DNA of 64,000 nt, taken from NCBI GenBank assembly GCA_944739405.2, contig OX123193.2, positions 11,788,331 through 11,852,330 of the forward strand. The letters run 5' to 3'. This DNA comes from Euclidia mi. Lineage: Eukaryota; Arthropoda; Insecta; Lepidoptera; Erebidae. A program made the position numbers and the translations under genes. Shown piece after piece: positions 34,719 through 45,352 of the stretch. Below the pieces are notes generated by a model that saw only the letters and a program-made list of their open reading frames with translations, was not told the DNA's origin and made no database searches. Each line of letters begins with the position of its first letter. The stretch's first letter is position 1.

Positions 34719-35597
34719 ACGTACAGTCTCAATAACCGTAGTTTCAAAAATCTGGGAGTATTGGGTGCGCGCTGTATGTCGCTACACCGATGACCCATCC
34801 ATATGAGCAGGCTAAAATAATAGTTTACGAGTCGGAGTGAAAACAACGCAATTACAGATGAATGCTAATGACCTAGTAACTGAATAATATATTATATATA
34901 TCTAATTTGGCCGCGCTATACTTCGAATATCTTTGCCAGCGGCGCTATCTCGAAAACCAGACGTCTTTTCCGACTTACGCAACAGAATTTACGCTTAAGC
35001 GAACCGAGGTCCAAGCACTAACGTTACTCACTCACACCCATGCAATTTGTATGAGCCACACTACCAGCTATATTAGAGCCGCCTCACCCCTCGCAATCGA
35101 AGCTGTTTAGACGATGGAGGGGTATAGTACGTTAGTGGTTAGGGCTCTTGATGTGACAAACTATGGTATAGTGCGGTATCGGTAGCTGGCTAGTGTAATT
35201 TGAGCTTCCGCGGTGCCCTTGTTTGGTGGGATTCTGTGTTATGCGGGGTGTGTGTGGGTATGGTGAGGGTCCAGTGTTGGCTGGGCGGCCGGCAGTAGAT
35301 TATGGTAGGTATGTAGAGGCGAGTGGCGAGCGGGCGCGCACGGCGTGTGGGTGAGACGTTTACGGTCGGATCGCTGGTCGACGACGTTACTGTAACTATC
35401 ATTCAGCTAGCTGTACGCAGGATATTGTTAAATATTATCAAATTATTAAAATATAATTTTGATCATATTATACAATGTCGTTTATCTCTGAAAGTAATAA
35501 GGCCTCGGACTCATTTATATTATTAATCTTATGGTGACTGTCAAAGTCCTAACAAAAGAGATGTTAATAATGTGAGCTCTGATGAACATAGCGATTG
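34719..35597. other. Gene-free stretch
   Basis: Two opposing open frames at 34907-35402 have no recognisable content. Confidence 0.4.
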
Positions 35598-35690
35598 GAT
35601 ACGGATGGATCAAGATCGTTCTGGGCGGAGAGCCTTGGGGAAAGGCTATGTCCAGCTGTGGACGTCTCTAGGCTGACATGATGATGATTT
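35598..35690 (+). mobile_element. RTE 3'-end relic
   Basis: GGATGGATCAAGATCGTTCT, GGAGAGCCTTGGGGAAAGGC, TATGTCCAGCTGTGGACGTC and AGGCTGACATGATGATGA correspond to the final 30 codons and tail of the RTE element. Confidence 0.7.
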
Positions 35691-35929
35691 GACTAAGAAG
35701 TTTCTCCCTACCCAACATTTATAAAAATATTGGGCATAATGTACTAAGCGGGCCTCAGATATATGCGTATGTTCTTTGCTTTACGTCTATGTCCATGATC
35801 GTAACTAATTGCAAATCTAAGTTTAGATCAGCTAATAAGCTAGTTACTTAACTGGTCTTTAATTTGGCACATTGAGTTTCAAACGTGTGATATTAATACA
35901 TTATTTGAATTGTTTTAATACGTATTAAA

Positions 35930-36140
35930 ACGAGAACATTTTTCTGCTATCCCAAAACGCATGGTCACCGTATACGCGGGCGCAATGCCGCGCTGCGAAC
36001 GAGACGCGGCGCGGTCGGCCCCTCGCGTCGCGCCAATTAATTACGGTGGCCATCTTAGCCCCCGGGGCCGGCTTCACCCCCCTCATCCCCCCCACACGCC
36101 GCCCGCTGACGGACAATAATTGCCGCCGAATCTACAAGCC
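35930..36140. promoter_or_regulatory. GC-rich block, possible promoter
   Basis: CpG-dense sequence (GCGCAATGCCGCGCTGCGAA, GACGCGGCGCGGTCGGCCCC) with GGTGGCCATCTTAG, which resembles the YY1/Pho GCCAT core. No adjacent coding exon was identified. Confidence 0.3.
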
Positions 36141-36407
36141 TTGCCCGCACCTACTGCGAGCTCGGGCGCCGCGTGCCTTTGTCTGCTCTTAACCTCAAAA
36201 CAGAAGCTCTGGAGCAAAAACGATTGGCGTCATCTAAATGTACTGCTACTGAGCGAAAGTAGAACAACTGGGAGTTCGAACTATCCAAAAATGTACCTAA
36301 ACAAAATATTATCTATTTTTATCACAATACAAATATCGATTCTCATCAAATATCATTCAGACTCTAGGTTAAAATCATCATTTGGAGGACTCTACACAGA
36401 TTCGTAA

Positions 36408-36846
36408 TGCTGGGGCCACACTAACGAGAAATTTTGTCGTAATAATAAGAATAAATAACGTTTGTCTTGGTCTGGGTGTTTCTATGTATATTATGTATGT
36501 ATTTACAAAAAAAAAGTATATAAGTATGTTTATCCATTATCTAGTACCCATAGTACAAGCTTCTGCTTTGTTTGGGACTAGATAGTGTTGTGTGAATGTG
36601 GTAGGATAATTTTTTTTTAATAATGCAGTAAATGTTGCGATAATGTACGTTAACCGTAGGTGTAGCCACGACTTAACGCGATAATTTGACAACGGCATTA
36701 ACATTGCCGTTTGGCGTTTTTACCGCCAATGATGGGCATTCACGTTGACATTTCAAGTGTAGGCACCTACTTTAGCGCGTTAAAAATTATCGCAATAATT
36801 ATCGCGCTAGCAGGCATTGACGTTAGCCGGTAGTGTGGCCCCAGCA
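36408..36846. mobile_element. TAA-flanked MITE carrying a nested SINE-D fragment
   Basis: The ends TGCTGGGGCCACACT and AGTGTGGCCCCAGCA are exact inverted repeats flanked by TAA at 36405-36407 and 36847-36849. The fragment of SINE-D (36456-36617) lies inside, so the SINE inserted after the MITE. There is no transposase. Confidence 0.8.
36456..36617 (+). mobile_element. SINE-D, 5'-truncated copy
   Basis: GTTTGTCTTGGTCTGGGTGT through TAGTACCCATAGTACAAGCT and TGTTGTGTGAATGTGGTAGG matches 830-1005. It ends in a T/A-rich run. The tRNA-like head is missing. Confidence 0.8.
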
Positions 36847-36849
36847 TAA

Positions 36850-37412
36850 GCGTACTAACATTATATTGTACCTACCGGCTACCGAAAAGTTAAGTGAAAG
36901 TGGAAATATAAAAAGTGAGAATAAACAACAAAAAACCTTTGAAGTTGACATAGTTATACAGTTGAACAACATATCGCAAAAATTATGTATAATCTGTCAT
37001 GTTTTTCCATTAGTGTACCTAAACGCCATGAAAAATTCGTCTGCACGGATGCAACGGTGCAATGGCGACAACGCATTGTGACGTATTTTGGTTCGATCCA
37101 CACATGTGACAATATTCTAATGCGGCAAAATTATTGGTTTGAAACTAAATGTTCTTTGTGACCAATTGTTTCATGATTGACGCCCCATATGACACTGGGA
37201 GCCTCATTCAGCCGGTGCCCGACTGAGCCCGAAAGTCATTGCTTTTATTAATTCTATGCTCTATTATTCTTCTAGTCACGTCAATGACGATTTCATAATA
37301 ATATTATGCAGTAGATTTTGTTGTAAAGAATTTCCTCTGGAGATTTGCGCTAAGTATAGCTTTAGACGTGCCTCTACAAGGATATTAACACATGGTATTA
37401 CCTAGTTTTTAG
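36850..37412. other. Gene-free stretch
   Basis: Nothing recognised. Confidence 0.4.
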
Positions 37413-37491
37413 CACAAATCCTGGGCAAACCAACCAATCTGAAAAGATAACATACGAAGACGGGAAACAAAAATTCATCAACAAAGAGTAA

Positions 37492-37956
37492 GGGCTAGCG
37501 CATACACACAAATTTTAATTGAACAACTATATTGTTGTGTATCATATGTCTAAAAGAATATATTGAAGCGCACATACTGTCAACTCGATAGTTGCTCGAC
37601 AAAAAAGTCAAAAATGCTTATCGATTTGCTTTTGATTTAAAAGTTGGACAACTATCGATCAAGCGCTCAATTCGTATTGCATTGTATTGATTTGCGCACA
37701 CCATCGACTAAACAGTCGATCCGCGACTGACCACGACTTCCAATCTCGTATAAGGATTTGAAGCGGGCCACGTCTCTATTTTTATAAACACCTTGACTCG
37801 AGCGCTGCTGAATAAAGATCGATTTGAGGAGATAAAAAGTTCGATTGTATGCGCACTTCCATCAGCTAAACTGTTTAGTTGAGTAGAAATCACGAAAAGT
37901 GCACAGCTCGATGAAACAGTTTAGTCCATGTAACAGTTGTATGTATGCGCCCGGCC
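37492..37956. mobile_element. 465-bp MITE with TAA duplication, empty site known
   Basis: The ends GGGCTAGCGCATACACACAA and (inverted) GGCCGGGCGCATACATACAA are imperfect terminal repeats, flanked by TAA at 37489-37491 and 37957-37959. Copies 2 and 3 of the tandem unit read AAAGAGTAATATATTGG without interruption (39605, 43010), which is the pre-insertion site. The structure fits PIF/Harbinger-type MITEs. Confidence 0.85.
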
Positions 37957-38361
37957 TAATATATTGGGTTCGCGTAAAAATTCATATTAACGACAATAAC
38001 CTTTAAGTTGTTTATAATACCTGCACGAATAGTGAAATACTTAGTTAAAACGCTATGTAACACTACGGTGAAAACTTTTGCGTCAGTTAGTCGCTTATAG
38101 TTTGTTGGTCGCGTGATGTCCTTTGTGATACAAGATTAAACTGTAGGTAGAATTCATGACAATTTTAAAGGATATTCAGTTCACGAAATTGTACAAAATA
38201 GTAACACAGTACTGAAAACCTTAAATACCTCGATGACGACCTCTATTAGGTACTCTCCGCCTTTACATACAAAAGCTATTATTGTGTCATATCTAGGTAG
38301 ACTAGAAAACGGCTCCAAGTCTTGAACGTAGTCAGGATGATGATCATGTATGTATGTATGT

Positions 38362-38418
38362 ATAGACTCACGCCTGTATCCCCGAAGGGGTAGGCAGAGA
38401 TGTAATAGTACACCTATT
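38362..38418 (-). repeat. SINE-A/LINE tail module with (TGTA)n end
   Basis: TAGACTCACGCCTGTATCCC CGAAGGGGTAGGCAGAGATG in the minus orientation, followed by (ATGT)n at 38348-38362 instead of an A-run. The module is duplicated at 40490-40541. Confidence 0.7.
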
Positions 38419-39016
38419 ACATTACCTATTGATGATCATGAGATACACATAAAGCAGCTAGCAATCCAACATATCTTTAAAATATATATTCGATATTTAC
38501 GGCTTTCTTACAAAATCGATCGATCAATTCCTTTCAAACTTCAACAGTAGATGTGAAAGACGAATGAGTCCCAAGAGGCAAGGTATTTCAAAACAATCCC
38601 ACGTCTAGTCTAAGATGTAATTGCACTGCGAATCTCTGCTGTATATGACGAAATAGCTTTTAATAGCATATTAACTGACAGCCGGCTTTCTTCTATTGCT
38701 ACTAAGTATAAGATGATTTGACTGGCATTTTTTCTTCTTTTTACGACTAATAATTATGACTACTTATAAGCCCAATTTATAAACAGTCTTCTCTGATTTA
38801 AAACTTTTGTGATTTCTATAAATCGCACAAGTTTATTAGACATATACTTCTTTTCAGTAAAGAAAGGATAAGGTCATATTCCATCACCGACCAGATACAG
38901 GATGACAAACATTAATTATCATCGAGGTCACTATAAATAACTCTCGCACGGAAGAGTGCGGCACTTGGTCACTATACATAGTTCCAAAAGCCGATGCTAA
39001 AGTAGTAAGTGTACTT

Positions 39017-39314
39017 TCATCATCATCATCAGCCTTATATATAAACTGTCCCACTGAGAAGGGTAAGGCCATATTCCACCACGCTGGCTAAGTGCGGGTT
39101 GGCAGACTTCACATGTCTTTCGAGAACTTTATGGATAACTCTCAGACATGCAGGTTTCCTCACGATGTTTATCTTCACCGTTTAGCAAGCTATAGATAAT
39201 TAACAATTTAATACGCACATAACTCCGAAAAGTCATTGGTGCGCGCCGTGGATTCGAACCCGGACCCTCTGCGTAGCAGTCTGTCGGTCTCTCCACTCGG
39301 CTATCGCTGCTATC
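39017..39314 (-). mobile_element. SINE-B in unit copy 1
   Basis: Minus strand: head GCAGCGATAGCCGAGTGGAG, B-box GGGTTCGAATCC (39248-39259), GGCGCGCACCAATGACTTTT, body, and a tail GGGACAGTTTATATATAAGG then CTGATGATGATGATGA. GTGTACTT flanks it (39009-39016 and about 39318-39325). Unit copy 3 reads GTGTACTTTGGACTTTATAA, which is the empty site. Confidence 0.85.
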
Positions 39315-39652
39315 GTGTACTTCGGACTTTATAAATCAACAACACAGGTTTTGTCGATAAATAATATCCCAACATTGTTAAATTACCATTAGGGCTTTTT
39401 AAGGAGTCGTATTCACAGGTCTGGTGTAAGATATCGGTTTAAGGCGAAAACACGGCGTGCGTCCACACCGATCGCAATTGTACACCAATCATCTATCTCT
39501 ATCTGACAGTTATCTACACAGTTGATCAATAGAACAAATCCTAGGCAAACCAACCAATCTGAAATGGAAATAAATGAAGAAGTGAAACAAAAATTCATCA
39601 ACAAAGAGTAATATATTGGACTCACCTAAAATGCATATTAACGACACTATAA

Positions 39653-40135
39653 GGGCGCTTGTACACGGTGCATGTAGCTGGAGCAAGTAAAGGTGCAGGT
39701 TACACGCTTGAGTAATATGCGCAAGCTACTTGTTCAAGTTACTCGCTTGTACATGTACATGGTGCAAATAACTGGAGCAAGTAGGTAAAGACACGGGCTA
39801 CTTGCGCAAGCTGTATGTACAAGTTACATATTTGTTCGTGGTCAAGAGCTACTTGTGCATGCTATTCGCGCGGTAGCTTTATGACTTGAATCGCGTCAAA
39901 TGACGAACGAAATTTTTTTTTAAATCATATGTTAAAAATGTAATTTTAACAAGTAACATGCGCGAGTGACCCGCGCGCGCCGCAGAGCACCCGAATTAGT
40001 TGCGCGGGTGGCTCGCTTTGGTACATGATCGAGTCGCTGGACCCGCACATGTTTTTAAACGATATGTTTACGGTGCATATAACCCGCGCATGTACCTCAA
40101 CATGCTCAAGCTACATGCACCGTGTACAAGCACCC
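39653..40135. mobile_element. 483-bp MITE with TAA duplication (unit copy 2)
   Basis: The ends GGGCGCTTGTACACGGTGCA and (inverted) GGGTGCTTGTACACGGTGCA continue to match for several more bases (TGTAGCT). They are flanked by TAA at 39650-39652 and 40136-40138. The interior has repeated GCTACTTGCGCAAGC-like and GTACAAGTTAC segments near both ends. Unit copy 1 has the uninterrupted site. Consistent with PIF/Harbinger-type MITEs. Confidence 0.85.
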
Positions 40136-40489
40136 TAACCTTTAAGTTGTTAATGCCTGCACGAATAGTGAAATAGTTAACACGCTATGTAACACTGCGG
40201 TGAAAAACTTTTGCGTCAGTTAGTCGCTTAGAGTTTGTTGGTCGCGTGGAGTCCTTTGCGATACAAGATTGAACTGTAGAATTCGTGACAATTTTAAAGG
40301 ATATTCGGTTCACGAAATTGTACAAAATAGTAACACGGTACTGAAAACCTTAAATACCTCGATGACGACCTCTTTTAGGTACTCTCCGGCTTTACATACA
40401 AAAACTATCATTGTGTCATATCTAGGTAGACTAGAAAACGGCTCCAAGTCTTGAACGTAGTCAGGATGATGATCATGTATGTATGTATG

Positions 40490-40541
40490 TATGTATAGAC
40501 TAACGCCTGTATCCCCGAAGGGGTAGGCAGAGGTGTAATAG
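40490..40541 (-). repeat. SINE-A/LINE tail module (unit copy 2)
   Basis: Same module and (ATGT)n end as 38362-38418, with one additional ATGT repeat. Confidence 0.7.
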
Positions 40542-41366
40542 TACACCTATTACATTACCTATTGATTATCGTGAGATACACATATAGCAACTAGCAATCC
40601 AACATATCTTTAAAATATATATTCGATATTTACGGCTTTCTTACTAAATCGATCGATCAATTCCTTTCAAACTTCAACTGTAGATGTGGAAGACGAATGA
40701 GTCCCAAGTGGCAAGGTATTTCAAAACAATCCCACGTCTAGTGTAAGAGGTAATTGCACTGCGAATCTCTGCTGTATATGACGATATAGCTTATAGTAAG
40801 TATATGAACTGACAGCCGGCTTTCTTCTATTGTAAAGTAAAAAAAAAAAAAAGTAAAAATATTTTTATTCTGAACACGCACAATAAAAAGCACAATAAGG
40901 AAAAAAAATAATACAACTAAATCAATACACAAAATAAGAATTAAAACAAAAGAAAATAAGAATACAATAACAGAAAAAAGTGTGACGTTTTAGAACAGGG
41001 CACAGTTCTATAAGACGCTTTATTGCTATCTATAAGTTCTATTTTGCTACTATAAGATGATTTGACTGGCATTTTTCTTCTTTTTACGACTGATAATTAT
41101 GACTACTTATAAGCCCAATTTATAAACAGTCTTCTCTGATTTAAAACTTATGTGATTTCTATAAATCGCACAAGTTTATTAGACATATACTTCATATCAG
41201 TAGGTAAAGAAAGGATAAGGTCATATTCCACCACCAACCAAATACAGGTTGACAAACTTTAATTATCATCGAGGCCACTATAGATAACTCTCACGTACAG
41301 AAGAAAGCGGCTATTGGTAACTATACATAGTTCCAAAAGCCGATGCTAAAGTAGTTAGTGTACTTT

Positions 41367-41657
41367 CATCATCATCATCAGCCTTATATATAAACTGTCC
41401 CACTGAGAAGGGTAAGGCCATAGTCCACCACGCTGGCCTAGGGCGGGTTGGTAGACTTCACATGTCTTTCGAGAACATTAGGGAGAACTCTCAGACATGC
41501 AGGTTTCCTCACGATGTTTATCTTCACCGTTTAGCATGCGATAATTAACAATCTAATACGCACATAACTCCGAAAACTCATTGGTGCGTGCCGTAGATTC
41601 AAATCCGGACCTTCTGCGTAGCAGTCTGTCGGTCTCTCCACTCGGCTATCGCTGCTA
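41367..41657 (-). mobile_element. SINE-B in unit copy 2
   Basis: Same position and orientation as 39017-39314, so it was inherited by duplication rather than inserted independently. Confidence 0.85.
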
Positions 41658-41865
41658 TCGTGTACTACGGACTTTATAAATCAACAACACAGGTTTTGTC
41701 AATAAATAATACCCAACAGTGTTAAACTACCATTAGGGCCTTTTAAGGAGTCATATTCACAGGTCTGGTGTTAGATATCCGTTTAAGGCGAAAAACACGG
41801 CGTGCGTCCACACCGATCGCAATTGTACACCAATCATCTATCTCTATCTGACAGTTATTTACACA

Positions 41866-42918
41866 CATAGCCCAAGAAGACAGGCCTGCTCGATTTGTCA
41901 AAATTCCTGGCAATTTTTGCCAAGGGTACGTCATCGGGAAAGTATGATGGTTCTCAAACTTTTCGTATCACAATTTACCCACAAGTTTGTGGGTAAATTG
42001 TGAATTGACGAAGTTGCTTCAATTATCATATTATATAAAGGTACATACCTATCTTATGTTATACCTATTCGAAATAAAAAGTTAAGGCATATTATAAAAG
42101 AAAATATATAAAATATAAAAGGAAAATAAATCAGTAAAATCAATGTAGGTAAATAGGAGCTTCTAAGTAATAATCGATATTAGTTAGGTGGTATAGCTTT
42201 CTTTTTTTATTATGCGTAATTATGCTTATATTTAGTTTTCGTAATCATATATAAGTATGCAAATCTTAACATCGATTTTATAATGTCATTTTTGAGGGAA
42301 GCTTTTTTTATGTCTTGATAGACGACATTTGCCACATGCGTAAATATATAATTTTTATAACACAATGATTTTTCGTGGTACTCAATATTTTTTTTATCCA
42401 ATATTTTTAAAACATCCAACAGTTCTTTACTTGGATATATTAAGTTGCCCGATTTATTAAGTTAACCCATTTACTTTTACAATTCTTGTATATAACACAT
42501 CACCATGATAATAGAAAAGTTTGGGAATATCAGTTAAAAATGAGTAGGTAAACGAGTGAACACGAGCGACTTTTTAATCTGTTGGTAAGAGAAACGATTT
42601 CAATAGCTGAGTACTTTGTATCTGTCAATGCTGTCACCGGAGTAATATTGCCAGTACTGTAAATATATTGTACTCATTTAAATCGATAGGTTATTTGTAT
42701 AAAAGTATTAGGCCAGATGTTATTAAATCGTAACAAATAACTATGAGATATGGACTTGTATGGTATTTTGTTCTTAAAAGATCTCCAATAAGATAATATT
42801 TACCCTAAACAGCCTTTTTCAAAAAGTGGCAATGAAAATGTGACGTCATTTTGACGTCATTTCGCCGACCCACGGCACGCTGTCACCGAAGTGAGCAGGC
42901 CTGTCTTCTTGGGCTATG
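41866..42918. mobile_element. 1053-bp hAT-like non-autonomous transposon
   Basis: The left end CATAGCCCAAGAAGACAGGC continues as CTGCTC. These 26 bases are repeated exactly, inverted, at 42893-42918. The flanks are TTTACACA (41858-41865) and TCTACACA (42919-42926), an 8-bp duplication with one later change. The junction between unit copies 1 and 2 shows the undisturbed TCTACACA. An 8-bp duplication is the hAT hallmark. The end CATAG departs from the usual CA-purine start, so the assignment is tentative. No transposase; 42210-42419 (minus) is AT-rich and unrecognised. Confidence 0.8.
41968..42003. repeat. Perfect hairpin, 17-base arms
   Basis: TCACAATTTACCCACAA, loop GT, then its exact complement. 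It lies near the left end of the hAT-like element. Confidence 0.95.
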
Positions 42919-43058
42919 TCTACACAGTTGATCAATAGAACAAATCCTAGGCAAACCAACCAACCTGAAATGGAAATAAATGAAGAAGTGAAACAAAAAT
43001 TCATCAACAAAGAGTAATATATTGGACTCACCTAAAATACATATTAACGACACTATAA

Positions 43059-43543
43059 GGGCGCTTGTACACGGTGCATGTAGCTGGAGCAAGTAAAGGT
43101 GCAGGTTACACGCGTGAGTAATATGCGCAAGCTACTTGTTCAAGTTACTCCCTTGTACATGTACATGGTGCAAAGAACTGCAGCAAGTAAAGACGCGGGC
43201 TACTTGCGCAAGCTGTATGTACAAGTTACATATTTGTTCGTGGTCAAGAGCTACTTGTGCATGCTATTCGCGCGGTAACTTTATGACTTGAATCGCGTCA
43301 AAATGTCTCGACGAACGAAATTTTTTTTTAAATCATATGTTAAAAATGTAATTTTAACAAGTAACATGCGCGAGTGACCCGCGCGCGCCGCAGAGCACGC
43401 GAATTAGATGCGCGGGTGGCTCGCTTTGGTACATGCTCGAGTCACTGGACCCGCACATTTTTTTAAACGATATGTTTACGATGCATGTAACCCGCGCACG
43501 TACCTCAACATGCTCAAGCTACATGGACCATGTACAAGCACCC
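43059..43543. mobile_element. 485-bp MITE with TAA duplication (unit copy 3)
   Basis: Same insertion as 39653-40135, with identical flanks (CGACACTATAA / TAACCTTTAAG), so it predates duplication of copies 2 and 3. Confidence 0.85.
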
Positions 43544-43880
43544 TAACCTTTAAGTTGTTAATGCCTGCACGAATAGTGAAATAGGTAACTTTTGTGATTT
43601 CTATAAATCGCACAAGTTTATTAGACATATACTTCTTTTCAGTAAAGAAAGGATAAGGTCATATTCCATCACCGACCAAATACAGGATGACAAACATTAA
43701 TTATCATCGAGGTCACTATAAATAACTCTCGCACAGAAGAATGCGGCACTTGGGTCACTATACATAGTTCGAAAAACCGATGCTAAAGTAGCAAGTGTAC
43801 TTTGGACTTTATAAATCAACAACATAGGTTTTGACAATAAATAATATCCCAACAGTGTTAAATTACCATTAGGGCTTTTT

Positions 43881-44215
43881 ACTGGCATAATAATCGGCCA
43901 CTGCCCACTAAACAAGCATCTCTACAATATCGGCGTCACGGACAGCCCACTATGTAGGGGCTGCATGGAGACCGAAGAAACACCCGCTCATGTGATCCTA
44001 CATTGTACCAGCGTGAGCGACCAACGGACGAGGTTCCTGAACAATCCCAGAACCATGAGCGAAGCCATAGGCAACACTGGTCAACTCATGGCCTTCTGGA
44101 AGGAGCTTGCATGGTAGGACATATAGCGATAGCAGGCGACAAACGTCTCACTGCTCACGCACAATGACACAATTCAGTGGCTAAGTGCGGAAAACACCTG
44201 TCCAACTAACTAACT
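43881..44215 (+). pseudogene. 5'-truncated LINE with RNase H-adjacent C-terminal tail
   Basis: An uninterrupted frame of 78 codons (43881-44114, TAG at 44115) reads GHCPLNKHLYNIGVTDSPLC, RGCMETEETPAHVILHCTSV and ends FWKELAW. The C-x2-C ... H-x4-C cluster after a GH-LN-H motif is the characteristic tail following RNase H in insect LINEs. The element ends in CAACTAACTAACT and is flanked by AGGGCTTTTTA (43871-43881 and 44216-44226). Clade not assigned. Confidence 0.8.
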
Positions 44216-44230
44216 AGGGCTTTTTAAGGA

Positions 44231-44384
44231 ACTGGACAGCTCCTGTGCCCGGTCTTGTTCCCGTAGGGTGCCTTTGGTCGGCAGTCGAGGTGGTTTTTAG
44301 TGGAAACACAACATACTCCGGCTCTCGATTCCCCAGGAGCTGGCGATCCGAAGGGATTTTACACCTCGTAAAAAAACAAAAAAA
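44231..44384 (+). mobile_element. LINE-like 3'-end fragment with A-tail
   Basis: A non-coding 154-bp segment (GGTGGTTTTTAGTGGAAACA, CCGAAGGGATTTTACACCTC) ends in an A-rich run and is flanked by GGGCTTTTTAAGGA at 44217-44230 and 44385-44398. It inserted into the same target as the preceding LINE. The TTTTAGTGG phrase and ACACCTCGTAAAA end resemble 3' ends of lepidopteran LINEs. Confidence 0.75.
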
Positions 44385-44490
44385 GGGCTTTTTAAGGAGT
44401 CGTATTCACAGGTCTGGTGTAGCGAAAAATCGGTGTGTCCACACCGATCGCAATTGTACACCCATCATCTATCTCTTTCTAACAATTATC

Positions 44491-45331
44491 TATACTTGAG
44501 ACAAAACACTTTCGCAGACGTTTATGGGTCGTAAGATTGAGCTCATATGACGCTGCCTGCTTCTCAATATGGAACTACTTATAAAAATCTTACTCGTAAA
44601 GCATTTCAAGAGATATTAATAGGAGATTTAATATATGTTAATAGGAGATAAGCCATTGGTTAAGATATCTACATATATTTCTATTGATATCTTTGTCAGT
44701 CTCTTCGAATAATTGAACGATGTCAATCCTGTAAGCCTTCTGCGTGGTAATTTTTTATCATATTAATTTCAAATACGAGTTTATGTAGATATACATATTA
44801 TATTGGAGTAACCAAAAACGCTTTGTATACTATGTTCCAGTAAAGGAGATCTTGAGTTTTGTCCATATGTACGTATGTACTTCTGACCGTTCTGATGAGA
44901 TATCGGCAAAGTTTGCTAGCCGCTATTCGCCCGGCACGACGATGTGTGTAGGCCTCTAATGCATTTAAGGTACAATCACACACACCCACTCTGCCTGGTA
45001 ATAATGATTAGGCCTTAATTTCGGTTTCAAATCGTTTGAAAGAAAATCGTACGTTCCATAAAATACATGCTTACAGGTTTAATTTATTACTTTCTTTCGA
45101 TCGAGCTTTCTTTCCTTCCTTCAATATATTACTAAGAAGAAATATACGGATATCGTGCTGATAAAAGTAAACGATTGCATACTAAAATTATATGTACCTA
45201 TGGAATCTGTTTCTTAAGTTTCTTATCAACTGATCGTGATTGTAAGTGAGGACGCATCGGAATGTCGTTATGATTGTCTAGATAAAGCTTCGCAGGTGCA
45301 TCATTTACATATAGAGGGCCCGCGGTATCTT
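44491..45331. other. Gene-free stretch
   Basis: A minus-strand open frame (44798-44989) is not recognised. Nothing else found. Confidence 0.4.
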
Positions 45332-45352
45332 TACAATAATTTCATCATCATA

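Larger units (their letters stand above)
37413..39520 (+). repeat. Tandem 1.64-kb unit, copy 1
   Basis: Runs from ACAAATCCTGGGCAAACCAA to ATCTGACAGTTATCTACACA and then passes directly into copy 2. It contains a private TAA-flanked MITE (37492-37956), a SINE-A-like tail (38362-38418) and a SINE-B (39017-39314). At 38005-38012 (ACAATAACC) it has the empty site of the MITE carried by copies 2 and 3. No coding function is recognised. Confidence 0.85.
39521..41857 (+). repeat. Tandem 1.64-kb unit, copy 2
   Basis: Begins GTTGATCAATAGAACAAATC and ends TCTATCTGACAGTTA before the hAT-like insertion. It carries the 483-bp MITE (39653-40135), an A-rich insertion of about 213 bp (40833-41045) absent from copy 1, and the SINE-B (41367-41657). 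A 61-codon open frame at 40269-40454 is disrupted in copy 1. Confidence 0.85.
42927..44490 (+). repeat. Tandem 1.64-kb unit, copy 3 (rearranged)
   Basis: Starts GTTGATCAATAGAACAAATC and carries the same 485-bp MITE as copy 2 (43059-43543). A deletion of about 0.77 kb joins AATAGTGAAATAG to AACTTTTGTGATTTC near 43585. The SINE-B site is empty at about 43795. Two retroposons interrupt the part after AGGGCTTTTT (43881-44215, 44231-44384), and the unit resumes at about 44385. Confidence 0.8.

Noticed and set aside
40269..40454. Possible Tc1-like helix-turn-helix (KGYSVHEIVQNSNTVLKTL)
   Set aside because: Only about 20 residues look suggestive, no DDE residues follow, and the frame is not maintained in unit copy 1.
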